Assembly: GCA_944363615.1 (NCBI GenBank)
Contig: CALVUQ010000007.1
Location: 1-59,106, forward strand
DNA: 59,106 nucleotides
Reading direction: 5' to 3'
From: an uncultured Clostridia bacterium
GTDB lineage: Bacteria > Bacillota > Clostridia > Christensenellales > Pumilibacteraceae
Shown one piece after another: positions 1-9,215 of the stretch (position 1 is the first letter of the stretch; the number at the start of each line of letters is the position of its first letter). A model generated the notes under the pieces. The model saw nothing but the letters and a program-made list of their open reading frames with translations. It ran no database searches and had not been told where the DNA came from. Position numbers and translations under genes: made by a program.

Positions 1-1
1 T

Positions 2-916
2 TACGGCGCAAGCAAGAATTTCGTGCTGGGCGGCTACAATCTTGAAGCGAAAGGTCAAACTTCGTCCTTCACGGGGGCTACTCCCGTAAAAGCAAATTCT
101 TTCGGACTTACCTCCGCGGCGTTCGCAGTTACCAAAGGAATTGTTCCCGTAGATATAGCCGAGGCTTATCTTAACGGCGTTATGGACGGCTATACCATTG
201 ACGCGTCTTCAGTAAAGGCAGACTTCGGATTTACTGACGGTACTACCGCTAATGCTGTTGCCGATTCGGGCATTACCATGGCGCTTAATTCCGCTGCAAC
301 CTCCTCGGTTGTGGAGGGAAGAGAGGGCGGCGAAGACAAGGCAATCCAGATTAACAGCAAGTCAATGTATTACGACGTAAACGGCTTTGACCCCGGCGTT
401 AACAGCTTTACCGTTTCCATGTGGCTTAAAATGGACTTTACAACCGCGCTTAACGCAAACGGATCGGGTATCGTCTTGTTTGCGACTACCGACCCCGCAT
501 CTGCAAGCGGTGTTACTGCGTCGATAAGACAAAATACAATCCGCTTGAGATTGAACGGTTCCCATAACTTTATTACGGTTAAAAACACCGATCGGTATAC
601 CGACTGGACCAACTGGACGTTCTCTTTCACCCGCGGCGCAGGCAAGTGTGTGGTAAACGTGTACGTCAACTTTGCGCTTGCGGCTACGTCGACCTTTACC
701 GTTGATGACGCGGTGTCGCTGTCCAATCCCGAAAAAGCCTCCTTTATGGGCATCGGCAGGGGCGTAGAAGTTTCGGGCTCCGAGGGGGGAGATTACGAGA
801 ACGGCGTGTTCAAGTGGTATGAGGACAATACTCACACCGTGGACGACATCGTTATCATCGACAAAGCGCTTAACGCTGCCGAAGTTTTGGGACTTATGAA
901 TTATTATAAGGCCTGA
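2..916 (+). CDS. LamG/concanavalin-like domain protein, C-terminal part (5' end outside window)
   Basis: The reading frame is open to the left edge, so this is the 3' part of a longer gene; a GTG at 23 is in frame but need not be the start. The visible part has an alternating hydrophobic, Gly/Thr/Asn-rich composition. It ends in a LamG-like jelly roll, with motifs such as SFTVSMWLK near residue 135, WTNWTFSFTR near 205, and a terminal VDDIVIIDKALNAAEV, the usual last strands of Laminin_G_3 domains. Such domains bind carbohydrate or act as spacers in secreted surface proteins. No anchor is visible at the C terminus. The exact role is unknown. Confidence 0.6.
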   Translation, partial: YGASKNFVLGGYNLEAKGQTSSFTGATPVKANSFGLTSAAFAVTKGIVPVDIAEAYLNGVMDGYTIDASSVKADFGFTDGTTANAVADSGITMALNSAATSSVVEGREGGEDKAIQINSKSMYYDVNGFDPGVNSFTVSMWLKMDFTTALNANGSGIVLFATTDPASASGVTASIRQNTIRLRLNGSHNFITVKNTDRYTDWTNWTFSFTRGAGKCVVNVYVNFALAATSTFTVDDAVSLSNPEKASFMGIGRGVEVSGSEGGDYENGVFKWYEDNTHTVDDIVIIDKALNAAEVLGLMNYYKA

Positions 917-987
917 TGACTGACACTTGCGAAAAGCGGAACTATAATTTGCTTTAACGACTTCTTAATCATACTTCTCGGCTTGTC

Positions 988-1010
988 GCCCGCGGATTAG
1001 TTCCGCGGGC
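988..1010 (+). terminator. GC-rich hairpin after the LamG gene
   Basis: A perfect 9-bp inverted repeat (GCCCGCGGA / TCCGCGGGC) with a 5-nt loop lies about 70 nt after the stop. The U-tract that follows is short and interrupted, so it may be a weak terminator. The rest of 917-1248 shows no gene. Confidence 0.4.
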
Positions 1011-1248
1011 GGCGGTCGTTTAAAAGCTTATAAAGACGGTTAAAAGCATTGCGCTGGTTTTTACCGCTTGCGGATAAATGATTGCGCGCACTATTACGAT
1101 ATTTTACTTGTTATTTGACATTACCCGAAAAGACTGTCGTAATTACGAAACGGCAGATTTTACGACGATTTAACCTGTCTGAAAAGCCGCTTGTTCCACA
1201 ATAAATCGTATTGCAAAAAATAAAGCGTGATATGCAATTATTTTTGTT

Positions 1249-1277
1249 TTGAGATTTACGGTTAAACGTGGTAAAAT
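1249..1277 (+). promoter_or_regulatory. Sigma-A type promoter of the Gfo/Idh-uxuA unit
   Basis: TTGAGA at 1249-1254, a 17-nt spacer, then TAAAAT at 1272-1277. A GGAGG ribosome site follows at 1287-1291. Confidence 0.55.
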
Positions 1278-1300
1278 AATGGATGCGGAGGTATTACATC

Positions 1301-2302
1301 ATGAAAGTGGCGCTTATCGGTTGCGGCACCATAGCCAAAACTCATCTGGACGTATTGAAACATCTCGGGCACTCTGTTACGGCTCTGTGCGACCGAAACG
1401 AAGATAAGGCAAAAAAACTTTGCCGCGAATTCGGGTTAAATTGCGACGTTTACACCGACTATAAGGTTATGCTGGATAAAGCAAAGCCCGATTCCGTCCA
1501 TGTCTGTACGCCGCATTATGAGCATGCCGAAATGAGCGTTGCGGCGCTTGAACGCGGTATCAACGTTTTGTGCGAAAAACCCGTTTGCATAAACGACGAG
1601 CAATATGCGCAATTAAAAGAAGCCGCGGAAAAAAGCAGCGCCAAAATAGGGATATGTTTTCAGAACCGTTACCTCGAGACGAACGAAAAGCTTAAATCGC
1701 TGTGTGAAACCGAGGGAGCGAAAGGAATTTTTGCAGCGGTTCCCTGGGCGCGCGACGTCAACTATTACACGGAAACCGACTGGAGAGGAAGGCTTAAGAC
1801 GGAAGGCGGCGGAGTTATGATGAACCAGGCCATTCACACGCTTGACCTTACGCTTTGGATGCTTGGCGAACCCGTTGCCGTTACGGGCTCTGTAAGTAAC
1901 AATCACCTTAAAGGCGTCATCGACGAGGAAGATACGGCTGAGATTTACATTGAGTTCAAGTCGGGCGCAAAGGCGACGTTTTACGCCACTACCGCAAACG
2001 CGTTCAATACCCCTGTAATCATATCTTTAAGTACCGAAAAGGGACTTTATACCGCGGTGGGCAACAAGGTTTACGACGGCACAGGCTGCCCGGTGGCGGT
2101 CAACGAAAAAACCGATATAATCGCAAAGGATTACTGGGGCAACGGGCATCTGCATTTAATACGCGATTTTTATGATCACGTCGCCCGAGGCGAAGATTTT
2201 CCCGTAGACGTCGTAGAGGCTTATAAAGCCGTAAAAACGGCGCTTGAACTGTATGCGTCTTTCGGCACCAGGCGAGAAATAGATTTTTCGAAACTTCAAT
2301 AA
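1301..2302 (+). CDS. Gfo/Idh/MocA family oxidoreductase
   Basis: Predicted NAD(P)-dependent sugar or polyol dehydrogenase of 333 residues. The N-terminal Rossmann fold starts with VALIGCGTIAKTH (GxGxxA pattern), and the family signature EKP appears in LCEKPVCI near residue 95, carrying the catalytic lysine. The rest is the alpha/beta substrate domain. The ATG at 1301 is chosen over an in-frame ATG at 1283 because GGAGG at 1287-1291 sits 9 nt before it. The gene lies 22 bp before mannonate dehydratase, so it may act on a hexuronate or its derivative, possibly in place of the usual fructuronate reductase. The substrate cannot be read from the sequence. Confidence 0.8.
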   Translation: MKVALIGCGTIAKTHLDVLKHLGHSVTALCDRNEDKAKKLCREFGLNCDVYTDYKVMLDKAKPDSVHVCTPHYEHAEMSVAALERGINVLCEKPVCINDEQYAQLKEAAEKSSAKIGICFQNRYLETNEKLKSLCETEGAKGIFAAVPWARDVNYYTETDWRGRLKTEGGGVMMNQAIHTLDLTLWMLGEPVAVTGSVSNNHLKGVIDEEDTAEIYIEFKSGAKATFYATTANAFNTPVIISLSTEKGLYTAVGNKVYDGTGCPVAVNEKTDIIAKDYWGNGHLHLIRDFYDHVARGEDFPVDVVEAYKAVKTALELYASFGTRREIDFSKLQ

Positions 2303-2324
2303 AATTTTTTAAGGAGAAACTTTT

Positions 2325-3368
2325 ATGAAAATGACTTTCAGATGGTACGGACTCAACGATTCCATACCCCTGAGTTATATCAGGCAGATTCCCGGCATGA
2401 CGGGCGTGGTTACGGCGGTTTACGACGTTCCGCCCGGAAAGGAGTGGAGCCGCGCCTCCATAGCGGAACTTAAATCCGCCTGCGACAAAGCGGGTTTATC
2501 AATGGAAGTTATCGAAAGCGTGCCCGTCCATGAAGACATCAAACTGGGAAGAGGCAACCGCGACGAATATATCGAGGCGTACAAGACGAACATACGCCGT
2601 CTTAGCGAAGCGGGCGTAAAAGTAATCTGCTACAATTTCATGCCCGTTTTCGACTGGGTGCGTACCGTTCTCGACAAGCGTAACGACGACGGATCTTACT
2701 CGCTTGCTTACCGCGAGGAAGACATCAAAAAACTGGATCCCAATCATCTTTCGCTTCCCGGGTGGGATGAAAGCTATTCCTCCGAAGAGCTGGGCGCGCT
2801 TTTAGACGCCTATAAATCGGTGGACCGCAACAAGCTTTTTGAAAATTACGTTTACTTCCTTGAAAGGATTATACCCGTATGCGAGGAGTGCGGCGTAAAA
2901 ATGGCCGTGCACCCCGACGATCCGCCTTGGGATCTTTTCGGCCTGCCGCGCATTGTTTCGTGCGAAGAGGATCTCGACAAACTATTTGCCGCCGTTCCTT
3001 CCGTCGCAAACGGGCTTACGCTTTGCACGGGAAGCCTGGGTGCGGGCAGACCCGACCTTGTGCGCCTTGCCGAAAAATACGCTTCTCAGGGCAGGATTCA
3101 CTTTGCGCATCTCAGAAACATAGGTTTTTCGGGACAGCGCGATTTTGCCGAAACGGCTCATTTAAGCGCGTGCGGCTCTCTTGACATGTATGCGATAGTA
3201 AAAGCGCTTGTAAAAGGCGGATTCGACGGATACGTCCGTCCCGATCACGGCAGGAACATTTGGGGCGAAAGCGGAAAACCCGGATACGGATTATACGACC
3301 GCGCGTTGGGCGCCGCTTATCTTAACGGGCTGTTCGAGGCTGCAGAAAAAGAAAAAAACAGTAAATAA
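2325..3368 (+). CDS. uxuA: Mannonate dehydratase
   Basis: Dehydrates D-mannonate to 2-keto-3-deoxygluconate in the glucuronate branch of hexuronate catabolism; cytoplasmic, metal-dependent TIM barrel. The N terminus (MTFRWYG.NDSIPLSYIRQIPG) and the segment VCYNFMPVFDWVRT near residue 105 are characteristic of UxuA, as are HPDDPPW near 196 and the terminal RPDHGR block. Length 347 is near the family's usual 350-390. The ribosome site AAGGAG precedes the ATG. It is co-transcribed with the upstream oxidoreductase, and a hairpin terminator follows. No uxaC or uxuB homologue is visible nearby. Confidence 0.9.
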   Translation: MKMTFRWYGLNDSIPLSYIRQIPGMTGVVTAVYDVPPGKEWSRASIAELKSACDKAGLSMEVIESVPVHEDIKLGRGNRDEYIEAYKTNIRRLSEAGVKVICYNFMPVFDWVRTVLDKRNDDGSYSLAYREEDIKKLDPNHLSLPGWDESYSSEELGALLDAYKSVDRNKLFENYVYFLERIIPVCEECGVKMAVHPDDPPWDLFGLPRIVSCEEDLDKLFAAVPSVANGLTLCTGSLGAGRPDLVRLAEKYASQGRIHFAHLRNIGFSGQRDFAETAHLSACGSLDMYAIVKALVKGGFDGYVRPDHGRNIWGESGKPGYGLYDRALGAAYLNGLFEAAEKEKNSK

Positions 3369-3404
3369 AAGTCGAATAAACGATTGTAGGCGACAAAAAA
3401 TAAA

Positions 3405-3457
3405 GGACTCCGATTGGCGAATCTTAAAAAGGAAATGCAGTCGGGGTCTTTTTTTTA
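3405..3457 (+). terminator. Rho-independent terminator after uxuA
   Basis: GGACTCCGAT pairs with GTCGGGGTC across a 27-nt loop, followed directly by a run of eight T. It separates the uxuA unit from gerA. Confidence 0.7.
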
Positions 3458-3501
3458 TTTAAAGCGATAAAAAACAGGCGATATACAAAACATAAGTATA
3501 T

Positions 3502-4932
3502 ATGAAAAGAGCAGACTCCATAATAAGCGAGTTCGCTACGCCGGATTTGCTTGTAAAAAGAGAATTCAAAATAAATAAGACAGACGCCGTGATTCTGTAT
3601 AATCCGGACCTAACCGACTCGGCGCTTTTAAGCGAGCTTTTGCGCGCGCTTGAGCATTTCTGCGACGGGAAAATCACTTTGGACGGGCTGGTCAAATCGG
3701 TCATCTACATCGCGGAGACAAAGACCTCTTCAGACGAGGAAGGCGCAAGACATCTGTTGCTTTCGGGCGACGCCGTGATTTTCGTCGACGGGCTGAAGGA
3801 TTTTATCGTCTGTAATCTCAGAAAGTGGGATAAGCGCTCCATTTCCGAGCCGCCTACTTCGACGGTTATGCGAGGGCCCAGGGAAGGGTTCATCGAAGAC
3901 CTTAAGACCAATCTTTCGCTTATAGAGCGGCGCGTTAAAAGTCCCGGGCTGGCGATAGAAAAGATGCACATCGGCAGGATAGGCAATACCGCCGTTGCGC
4001 TTGTGTATTTAAGCAACATCGCCGATAAGGAGCTTGTCGAAAGCGTCAGAAAAAAGCTTAAAAGCATCGACGTGGACGCCGTTTTGGACAGTCATTACCT
4101 TCAGCCCGTTCTCGAGGAGCGGCCTTTGTCTGTTTTTCATCAGACGGGCATAAGCGAAAAACCCGACATCGTGGTGTCCAAAATGCTGGAGGGAAGAGTC
4201 GCCATAGTTGTGGACGGCTCGCCCATGGTGATCACCGTGCCCTTTATGCTGGTGGAAGATTACCAAAGCAGCGAAGACTATTACGAAAGGGCTTCTCTTG
4301 CGACTTTTTTGCGCGTAATAAGAATAATGTCGGTGTTTTTTTCCATTCTGCTTCCGGGACTTTACGTGGCTTTGCAGGAATTTCATTACAGCATGATACC
4401 GTTAAGATTTCTGATAACCGTAATGACGTCCGTCAACGGAATTCCGCTTTCGCCGCTTACGGAGGTTTTATTTGTAATACTGCTGTTTGAAATTATCCGG
4501 GAGGCAAGCGTCAGGATGCCGCGCGCGGTGGGCATGGCAATGAGTATCGTGGGCGCGCTTGTTTTGGGCGACACCGCCGTCAAAGCGGGCATAATCAGTT
4601 CGCCTGCGGTAATGATAACGGCGCTCAGCTCCATTGCGCTTTACACCGCGCCCAATCAGGAAGGAACTATGACGCTTTTAAGAATAGCTTTTACCATGCT
4701 GGGCGGACTGGGCGGAATGTATCTGTTGTTGTGCGGAATACTGTATCTTGTGCTGTATCTGTGCTCTTTAAGCGGGTTCGGAGTGCCGTATATGTCGCCG
4801 TTCGCGCCGCTGATTTTTGCCGACCTTAAGGATTCGTTTTACCGCGTTTCGCTTCTGAGAATGAACGACAGACCCGTAAGCATAAAGAACAAAAACAAAA
4901 AAAGAAGGGGGAACGGATTATATGGAAGGTAA
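3502..4932 (+). CDS. gerA: Spore germination protein, GerA family (A subunit)
   Basis: A subunit of a nutrient germinant receptor in the inner membrane of the spore. The first ~255 residues form the soluble GerA N-terminal domain. From about residue 265 there are several membrane segments (for example SVFFSILLPGLYVAL and LLCGILYLVLYLC), with the conserved region PLRFLI..MTSVNGIPLSPL between them. Length 476 fits the family. No Shine-Dalgarno sequence precedes the ATG, and an in-frame stop at 3493-3495 rules out an upstream start. The last 11 bp overlap gerB. Subtype (gerA, gerB or gerK) cannot be assigned. Such operons are normally under the forespore sigma factor; no convincing sigma-G box was found. 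Confidence 0.9.
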   Translation: MKRADSIISEFATPDLLVKREFKINKTDAVILYNPDLTDSALLSELLRALEHFCDGKITLDGLVKSVIYIAETKTSSDEEGARHLLLSGDAVIFVDGLKDFIVCNLRKWDKRSISEPPTSTVMRGPREGFIEDLKTNLSLIERRVKSPGLAIEKMHIGRIGNTAVALVYLSNIADKELVESVRKKLKSIDVDAVLDSHYLQPVLEERPLSVFHQTGISEKPDIVVSKMLEGRVAIVVDGSPMVITVPFMLVEDYQSSEDYYERASLATFLRVIRIMSVFFSILLPGLYVALQEFHYSMIPLRFLITVMTSVNGIPLSPLTEVLFVILLFEIIREASVRMPRAVGMAMSIVGALVLGDTAVKAGIISSPAVMITALSSIALYTAPNQEGTMTLLRIAFTMLGGLGGMYLLLCGILYLVLYLCSLSGFGVPYMSPFAPLIFADLKDSFYRVSLLRMNDRPVSIKNKNKKRRGNGLYGR

Positions 4933-6097
4933 ACAGATTTCCATCAAACAGTTCGTCGCGATACAGTTTCTGGTCGCGTTAGCGGTAAAAATGTTCATGC
5001 TTCCCGCGCTTATGCTGAGAATCGTGGGCAAAGATAGCTACATCGTCATGGGAATATGGATAGCGTTTGAATTTTTAAATCTGACGTTCTTTCTGATTAC
5101 CGCAAAACGCAATCCCGACAAGACGATTTACGATATACTGTCGGACGCGCTGGGAAAAGCGGGCTCCAGAATAGCCATCGTATTGTTTTCCGCTTTTTTC
5201 GTCATTAAAGGCGTGCTGATAATAAGCGAAATCAAAATGTTTTTCTCGGTTACCATGTATGCAGAAATCGGATGGGCGATAATGATAATACCTTTGCTTG
5301 TGTTGCTTTCGTCGTTTGCCATACGCTCGCTGCGCGCCATGGGCCGCACGGCGGAAATAATTTTACCCATAGTGCTTATAAGCACGCTTGTGCTTTCGGG
5401 ACTTTTGATCGGCGATATGCAGGGCGACAATCTTATGCCCGTATTGGAAAACGGTTTTTCGCCCGTGGCGGAAGGCCTTCTGACTTTCCCCGTATGGTTC
5501 GGCGATATAACGTTTCTGCTGATTTTTCTGGGTAACGTCAAGCTGGGCAAGGGGTTCGTGCTGGCGACTTTGTTAAGCAAGCTTTTCGCAAGCCTTTTGG
5601 TGATGTTCTTTTCTTCGATGTTGTTTGCGACTTACGCCAACATGGGAACTCTCATCGATTACGGAAACAACGTAAGCAATATGACGCAGTTCAGCCTCGG
5701 GGCGCACGATTACGGCAGATTCGACCTGCTTTTCTATTGCGTATGGATGCTTAGCGTATTCATGAAGCTTGCGCTTATATTCTACTTTCTTACCCGCAAC
5801 GTGTCTTTCGTCATTAACAGCAGGAACAATTACGTCATAGCGGCGTGCTGTGCGGTGGCAATATATGTCATATCGGAATTTTTCCTGGAAAACGAAAATA
5901 CCGTATTCCTGGTTTGTACGGGAGTGGTCAAGTATATCGTTTGTCCGCCCGCTTTTATAATGCCCGGCCTTCTATTGTTGCTTAGCTTAATAAAATACAA
6001 GCCCAACTACCACAGCCCCGGATTGCTTAACGGCAAGGATTTCAAGGAGAAGAAAAATGGATTTAAGAACTCCGAAAAACAAAACCAGACTGCTTAA
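4922..6097 (+). CDS. gerB: Spore germination protein, GerAB/GerB permease family
   Basis: B subunit of the germinant receptor, an APC-superfamily membrane protein of 391 residues with about ten hydrophobic segments. It begins with ISIKQFVAIQFLVALAVKMFMLPALM, typical of the endospore germination permease family, in which this subunit contributes to the germinant site. A purine-rich ribosome site (AAGGGGG) lies inside the end of gerA, 11 bp before gerA stops, which suggests translational coupling. The C-terminal tail is lysine-rich, and the gene overlaps gerC by 41 bp. Confidence 0.9.
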   Translation: MEGKQISIKQFVAIQFLVALAVKMFMLPALMLRIVGKDSYIVMGIWIAFEFLNLTFFLITAKRNPDKTIYDILSDALGKAGSRIAIVLFSAFFVIKGVLIISEIKMFFSVTMYAEIGWAIMIIPLLVLLSSFAIRSLRAMGRTAEIILPIVLISTLVLSGLLIGDMQGDNLMPVLENGFSPVAEGLLTFPVWFGDITFLLIFLGNVKLGKGFVLATLLSKLFASLLVMFFSSMLFATYANMGTLIDYGNNVSNMTQFSLGAHDYGRFDLLFYCVWMLSVFMKLALIFYFLTRNVSFVINSRNNYVIAACCAVAIYVISEFFLENENTVFLVCTGVVKYIVCPPAFIMPGLLLLLSLIKYKPNYHSPGLLNGKDFKEKKNGFKNSEKQNQTA

Positions 6098-7328
6098 AAT
6101 TTATAAGTTATTGATTTTGTTTTTTATATTGGTGCTGATTTTGTCGCCCAAAAGCGTAACCAACAGGCCGGAAATAGAAACAAAACTGCTTCTTACTTCA
6201 ATAGGGCTCGATAAGGTGGAGGACCAATATCTCGTATCCGCAACCGCCGTCATGCCGCAGGAAAGCCAGAACGGCTCCACAATGCGCCTTAACGTGGGGG
6301 CGGAAGCGGATTCGGTCAGTGCCGCGTTTGAAAAATTAAGCCTTAAAATGGGTAAAAAACTGGAACTGGGCTTATGCGGACTTATCGTGATAGGCGACAC
6401 CTTCGGGGACGAAAGCATATTGCCGCATCTCAATTACCTCATGGCATCAGGCAAAATCATTCCCGGCGCGTATCTCGTGCTGTCGCCGGGAAAGTCCGCC
6501 AAAGAAGCCATAGAGATGTCCAACAGGCTGTCCGAAGCAAGCAGCAACGGTTTATCGAAACTAATCGAACACAATGCGCTTGACACCAATATGCCCGCAA
6601 TAACGCTTTTACAGTTTCTTTCCGAAACGGGCAGCGTCACCAAAAGTTCTTATATTCCCTGCATCGAAATAGGGGAGAAAGAAAATTCCGACGACGAAAC
6701 GGGCGGCTCGGGCAGCGGATCGGGCGGTTCGTCTGATTCAAGCGGCTCCGGCGGGGGAGACTCTACTTCGGCAGGAGATCAGAAAAGCGGCGAAACGGAA
6801 ATAAAATCCCTTTCCAAAATCGCTTTTTATCGCGACGGACAACAGATAAGATTTCTCAGCGATGAGGAAACGCGCGGATTTACCTGGGCGGACAAAACCT
6901 CCACTCAGGGGCTGGTGTCTTTGGAAAATCTGAAGGTCCAGGACATAGAAGTCGGTCAGATTTTCTGTCAGCTTCGCGCAAAAAAATTCAAACTGAAGAC
7001 AAGTTTAAGCAACGGCTTTCCCGAAGCCAGAATGTTCGTGGAAGTGCTGCTTGAGCTTGAGGACAGGTACAAGTTAAGCGATCTTTTCAAGTATTACGGC
7101 ATAAGCGAAGAGGAAATTACCGAAAATATTCAAAATCAGTTTGCCGTCAAAATTGAAAACGAGCTTGTCAGCATCATCGACGTCATGAAGGAGTGCGATT
7201 GCGATGCAATGGGCCTTACGACAAATCTTTACAAATTTCATTTTAAGGATTATAAGAATTATGCGGACAAGGAAAACATTTTGTCCGCAATGAAAGTCGA
7301 TTACGACATCAAAGTAAAATTCAAGTAA
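6057..7328 (+). CDS. gerC: Spore germination protein, Ger(x)C family, without lipobox
   Basis: C subunit of the germinant receptor, 423 residues. LLTSIGLDKVEDQYLVSAT near residue 45 matches the first conserved block of the family, and the second half has the usual GerC C-terminal domain. Two oddities stand out. First, the N terminus is a hydrophobic helix (residues about 17-30) followed by SPKSVTNRPE, with no cysteine, whereas GerC proteins are normally lipoproteins with a TGCW-like lipobox. Second, residues about 217-248 form a Gly/Ser linker between domains. AAGGAG at 6044-6049 supports the ATG at 6057, which overlaps gerB. Confidence 0.85.
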   Translation: MDLRTPKNKTRLLKIYKLLILFFILVLILSPKSVTNRPEIETKLLLTSIGLDKVEDQYLVSATAVMPQESQNGSTMRLNVGAEADSVSAAFEKLSLKMGKKLELGLCGLIVIGDTFGDESILPHLNYLMASGKIIPGAYLVLSPGKSAKEAIEMSNRLSEASSNGLSKLIEHNALDTNMPAITLLQFLSETGSVTKSSYIPCIEIGEKENSDDETGGSGSGSGGSSDSSGSGGGDSTSAGDQKSGETEIKSLSKIAFYRDGQQIRFLSDEETRGFTWADKTSTQGLVSLENLKVQDIEVGQIFCQLRAKKFKLKTSLSNGFPEARMFVEVLLELEDRYKLSDLFKYYGISEEEITENIQNQFAVKIENELVSIIDVMKECDCDAMGLTTNLYKFHFKDYKNYADKENILSAMKVDYDIKVKFK

Positions 7329-7333
7329 CAGCA

Positions 7334-7367
7334 AAAAAAGGCGCCGATTTAATTTACGGCGCTTTTT
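7334..7367. terminator. Bidirectional terminator between gerC and ispDF
   Basis: GCGCCG (7341-7346) pairs with CGGCGC (7357-7362). A-tract on the left and T-tract on the right give a U-run in both directions, serving the convergent gerC and ispDF. Confidence 0.8.
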
Positions 7368-7382
7368 GTATTGCGTAAAATG

Positions 7383-8495
7383 TCATATAAGTCTTAAAAG
7401 CACGTCCGCCGCCGCCGCAAGTCCGCTTCCGTCGCCCGTAATTCCCAGTAATTCCGACGTGGTTGCCGATATGTTTATCCTTTCCGCGTCCACAGTAAGC
7501 GCGTTTGCAAGGTTTTCGCGCATTTGCGAAACGTAAGGAGAGATTTTCGGCTTTTGCGCAATTATGCAGACTGAAACGTTTATTATTTCGAAACGGGCGC
7601 TGACGGATTCGCGCACGGATTCAAGCAGTTTAATGCTGTTTGCGTTCTCGTACTTTGGGTCGCTGTCGGGGAAAAGCACGCCTATGTCGGGCATTCCCGC
7701 GGCGGACAATATCGCGTCCATTATCGCATGGACGGGCGCGTCGGCGTCGCTGTGCCCCAAAAGGCCTTTGTCGCAATCGAATTTTCTGCCGCAAAGTATA
7801 AGGTCGCGGCCTTTTTCGAAGCGGTGTACATCAAATCCGAATCCTATTCTGTAAACGTCGTTAAGTCCCGAAAAATCTGCGGGCTGAGTAAGTTTTATGT
7901 TATCGCGGCTGCCTTCGGTAAGATGCGGGGTAAACCCAGCACGCTCATACACTTCGCTGTCGTCTGCAAAATTACCCGAAACGGCGTCGTAAGCTGTTTT
8001 TATCTCGTCGAAACGGAAGGACTGAGGCGTCTGTACGGAATAAACCTTGTCGCGGTCCAGCGTAACGGTTTTTCCGTCTTTAACGTATTTTACCGCGTTG
8101 ACGGATTTAATGGCGGTAATTCCGCTGCCGTACTTAAGGGCGGAGGCTACGCTTTCGTCGATTGTTTCTTCGCTGACAAAGGGACGTGCGCCGTCGTGTA
8201 TGATAACAATATCGGTATTTTTAACGGCGTTAAGGGCGTTTCTCACGCTTTGAGTGCGCGTTTCGCCGCCGTAAACGTATTCGGCTTTGTCGCAGTCGAT
8301 AAGATTTTTCAGCGTTTCTTCATCGTTTTCGGAGCAAACTACGACTAGTCTATCGAACCGCGTGAATTTTTTTACCGCTCTTGCCGCCACGCTGCACCCG
8401 CCGTAAGGATGTAAAATCTTGTTGTACCCAAGTTTTGCGCGCTCGCCCATTCCGGCGCACAAAACCACGGCCGTGACTTCAGGCGATGATTTCAT
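7383..8495 (-). CDS. ispDF: Bifunctional IspD/IspF (MEP cytidylyltransferase and MEcPP synthase)
   Basis: Fusion of two enzymes of the non-mevalonate isoprenoid pathway, 370 residues. Residues 1-~215 are IspD, with the nucleotide-binding start TAVVLCAGMGERAKLGYNK and IIHDGARPF near residue 98. Residues ~217-370 are IspF, with the metal-binding GFDVHRF, LLGHSDADAPVHAI and FPDSD, and the late ATTSELLGITG block. The gene is the last of the minus-strand operon and overlaps rqcP by 17 bp. The fused form is known in several bacterial groups. The intervening enzyme IspE is not in the window. Confidence 0.93.
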   Translation of the reverse strand: MKSSPEVTAVVLCAGMGERAKLGYNKILHPYGGCSVAARAVKKFTRFDRLVVVCSENDEETLKNLIDCDKAEYVYGGETRTQSVRNALNAVKNTDIVIIHDGARPFVSEETIDESVASALKYGSGITAIKSVNAVKYVKDGKTVTLDRDKVYSVQTPQSFRFDEIKTAYDAVSGNFADDSEVYERAGFTPHLTEGSRDNIKLTQPADFSGLNDVYRIGFGFDVHRFEKGRDLILCGRKFDCDKGLLGHSDADAPVHAIMDAILSAAGMPDIGVLFPDSDPKYENANSIKLLESVRESVSARFEIINVSVCIIAQKPKISPYVSQMRENLANALTVDAERINISATTSELLGITGDGSGLAAAADVLLRLI

Positions 8496-8721
8496 ACATT
8501 AAACCCGCCTCCGATTTGCCTGCTTTCTCGTTAAGATCCAGCACTTTGAATTTCAAAGAAGATGTGCCGAACTCTATAGTCACTTCGTCGCCGATTTTCA
8601 GTTTTGTGCCGGGTTTGCCTTCTTTGCCGTTAACCTTTACCTTGCCTTTTTCACAGGCGTCGGCGGCAACCGTGCGTCGCTTTAATATCCTGGAAACTTT
8701 TAAGAATTTGTCCAATCTCAT
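8479..8721 (-). CDS. rqcP: S4-domain RNA-binding protein, RqcP (YabO) type
   Basis: Small ribosome-associated factor that in Bacillus works with RqcH to add alanine tails to nascent chains on stalled 50S subunits. The 80-residue sequence starts MRLDKFLKVSRILKRRT, nearly the signature of YabO/RqcP, and is a single S4 fold with VNGKEGKPGTKLK. The ATG at 8721 is chosen because GAGGG lies 10 nt before it; a TTG three codons upstream would sit almost on that site. It lies between ybaK and ispDF in one operon. The related Hsp15 is less likely by length and sequence. Confidence 0.85.
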   Translation of the reverse strand: MRLDKFLKVSRILKRRTVAADACEKGKVKVNGKEGKPGTKLKIGDEVTIEFGTSSLKFKVLDLNEKAGKSEAGLMYEIIA

Positions 8722-8726
8722 GATAT

Positions 8727-9215
8727 TCAATCCCTCACAATGTCTTTAAATCTGACTCCTGCCGCTTTTTCAAGCGAAAGGGGAGAAGCTTCCATCATCA
8801 CTCCGGGTCTGCCCGCGCTGAAAACTATCGTTTCGTAGTTTAGGGCGGTTTCGTGCGTCACCGTAGCAAATTGCTTCTTCATTCCGACGGGCGAGCATCC
8901 GCCCCTTATATAGCCGGTTACGGGCAAAAGCTCCTTAAGGTGAAGGGGCTCGACCGATTTTTCGCCCACGGCCGCAGCGCATTTTTTCAAATCAAGCTCT
9001 CGGTTTACGGGCAACATGAAAACGTAATGCGTGCCGCTTTTGCCTTTAGTCACTATCGTTTTGAAAACCCTGTCCGCGGGCAGCCCCACTTTTTCTACGG
9101 CGTTGTCTTCGCCTAAGGATACGTAATTGTCGGGGTCGATTTCAAAAGCGTGCACTTTGTATCCGATGTTGTTGCGCTCCATTATGCGCATTGCGTTGGT
9201 CTTTGCTTCTTTCAT
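8727..9215 (-). CDS. ybaK: YbaK/EbsC family Cys-tRNA(Pro) deacylase
   Basis: Freestanding editing enzyme of the YbaK/ProX superfamily, 162 residues, expected to hydrolyse mischarged tRNA(Pro). Visible family motifs are VFKTIVTKGKSG near residue 49, with the conserved lysine, and YIRGGCSPVGMKKQ near 102, the glycine-rich motif typical of YbaK. Its start overlaps the stop of the MATE gene by 4 bp. The proline-tRNA ligase in this window (13738-15177) lacks the inserted editing domain, so a trans-editing factor would be useful; that link is inference. Confidence 0.85.
   Translation of the reverse strand: MKEAKTNAMRIMERNNIGYKVHAFEIDPDNYVSLGEDNAVEKVGLPADRVFKTIVTKGKSGTHYVFMLPVNRELDLKKCAAAVGEKSVEPLHLKELLPVTGYIRGGCSPVGMKKQFATVTHETALNYETIVFSAGRPGVMMEASPLSLEKAAGVRFKDIVRD

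Noticed and set aside
3470..3501. Sigma-G promoter before gerA (CATAAGTA)
   Set aside because: The box would lie at the start codon and no -35 at the right distance was found.
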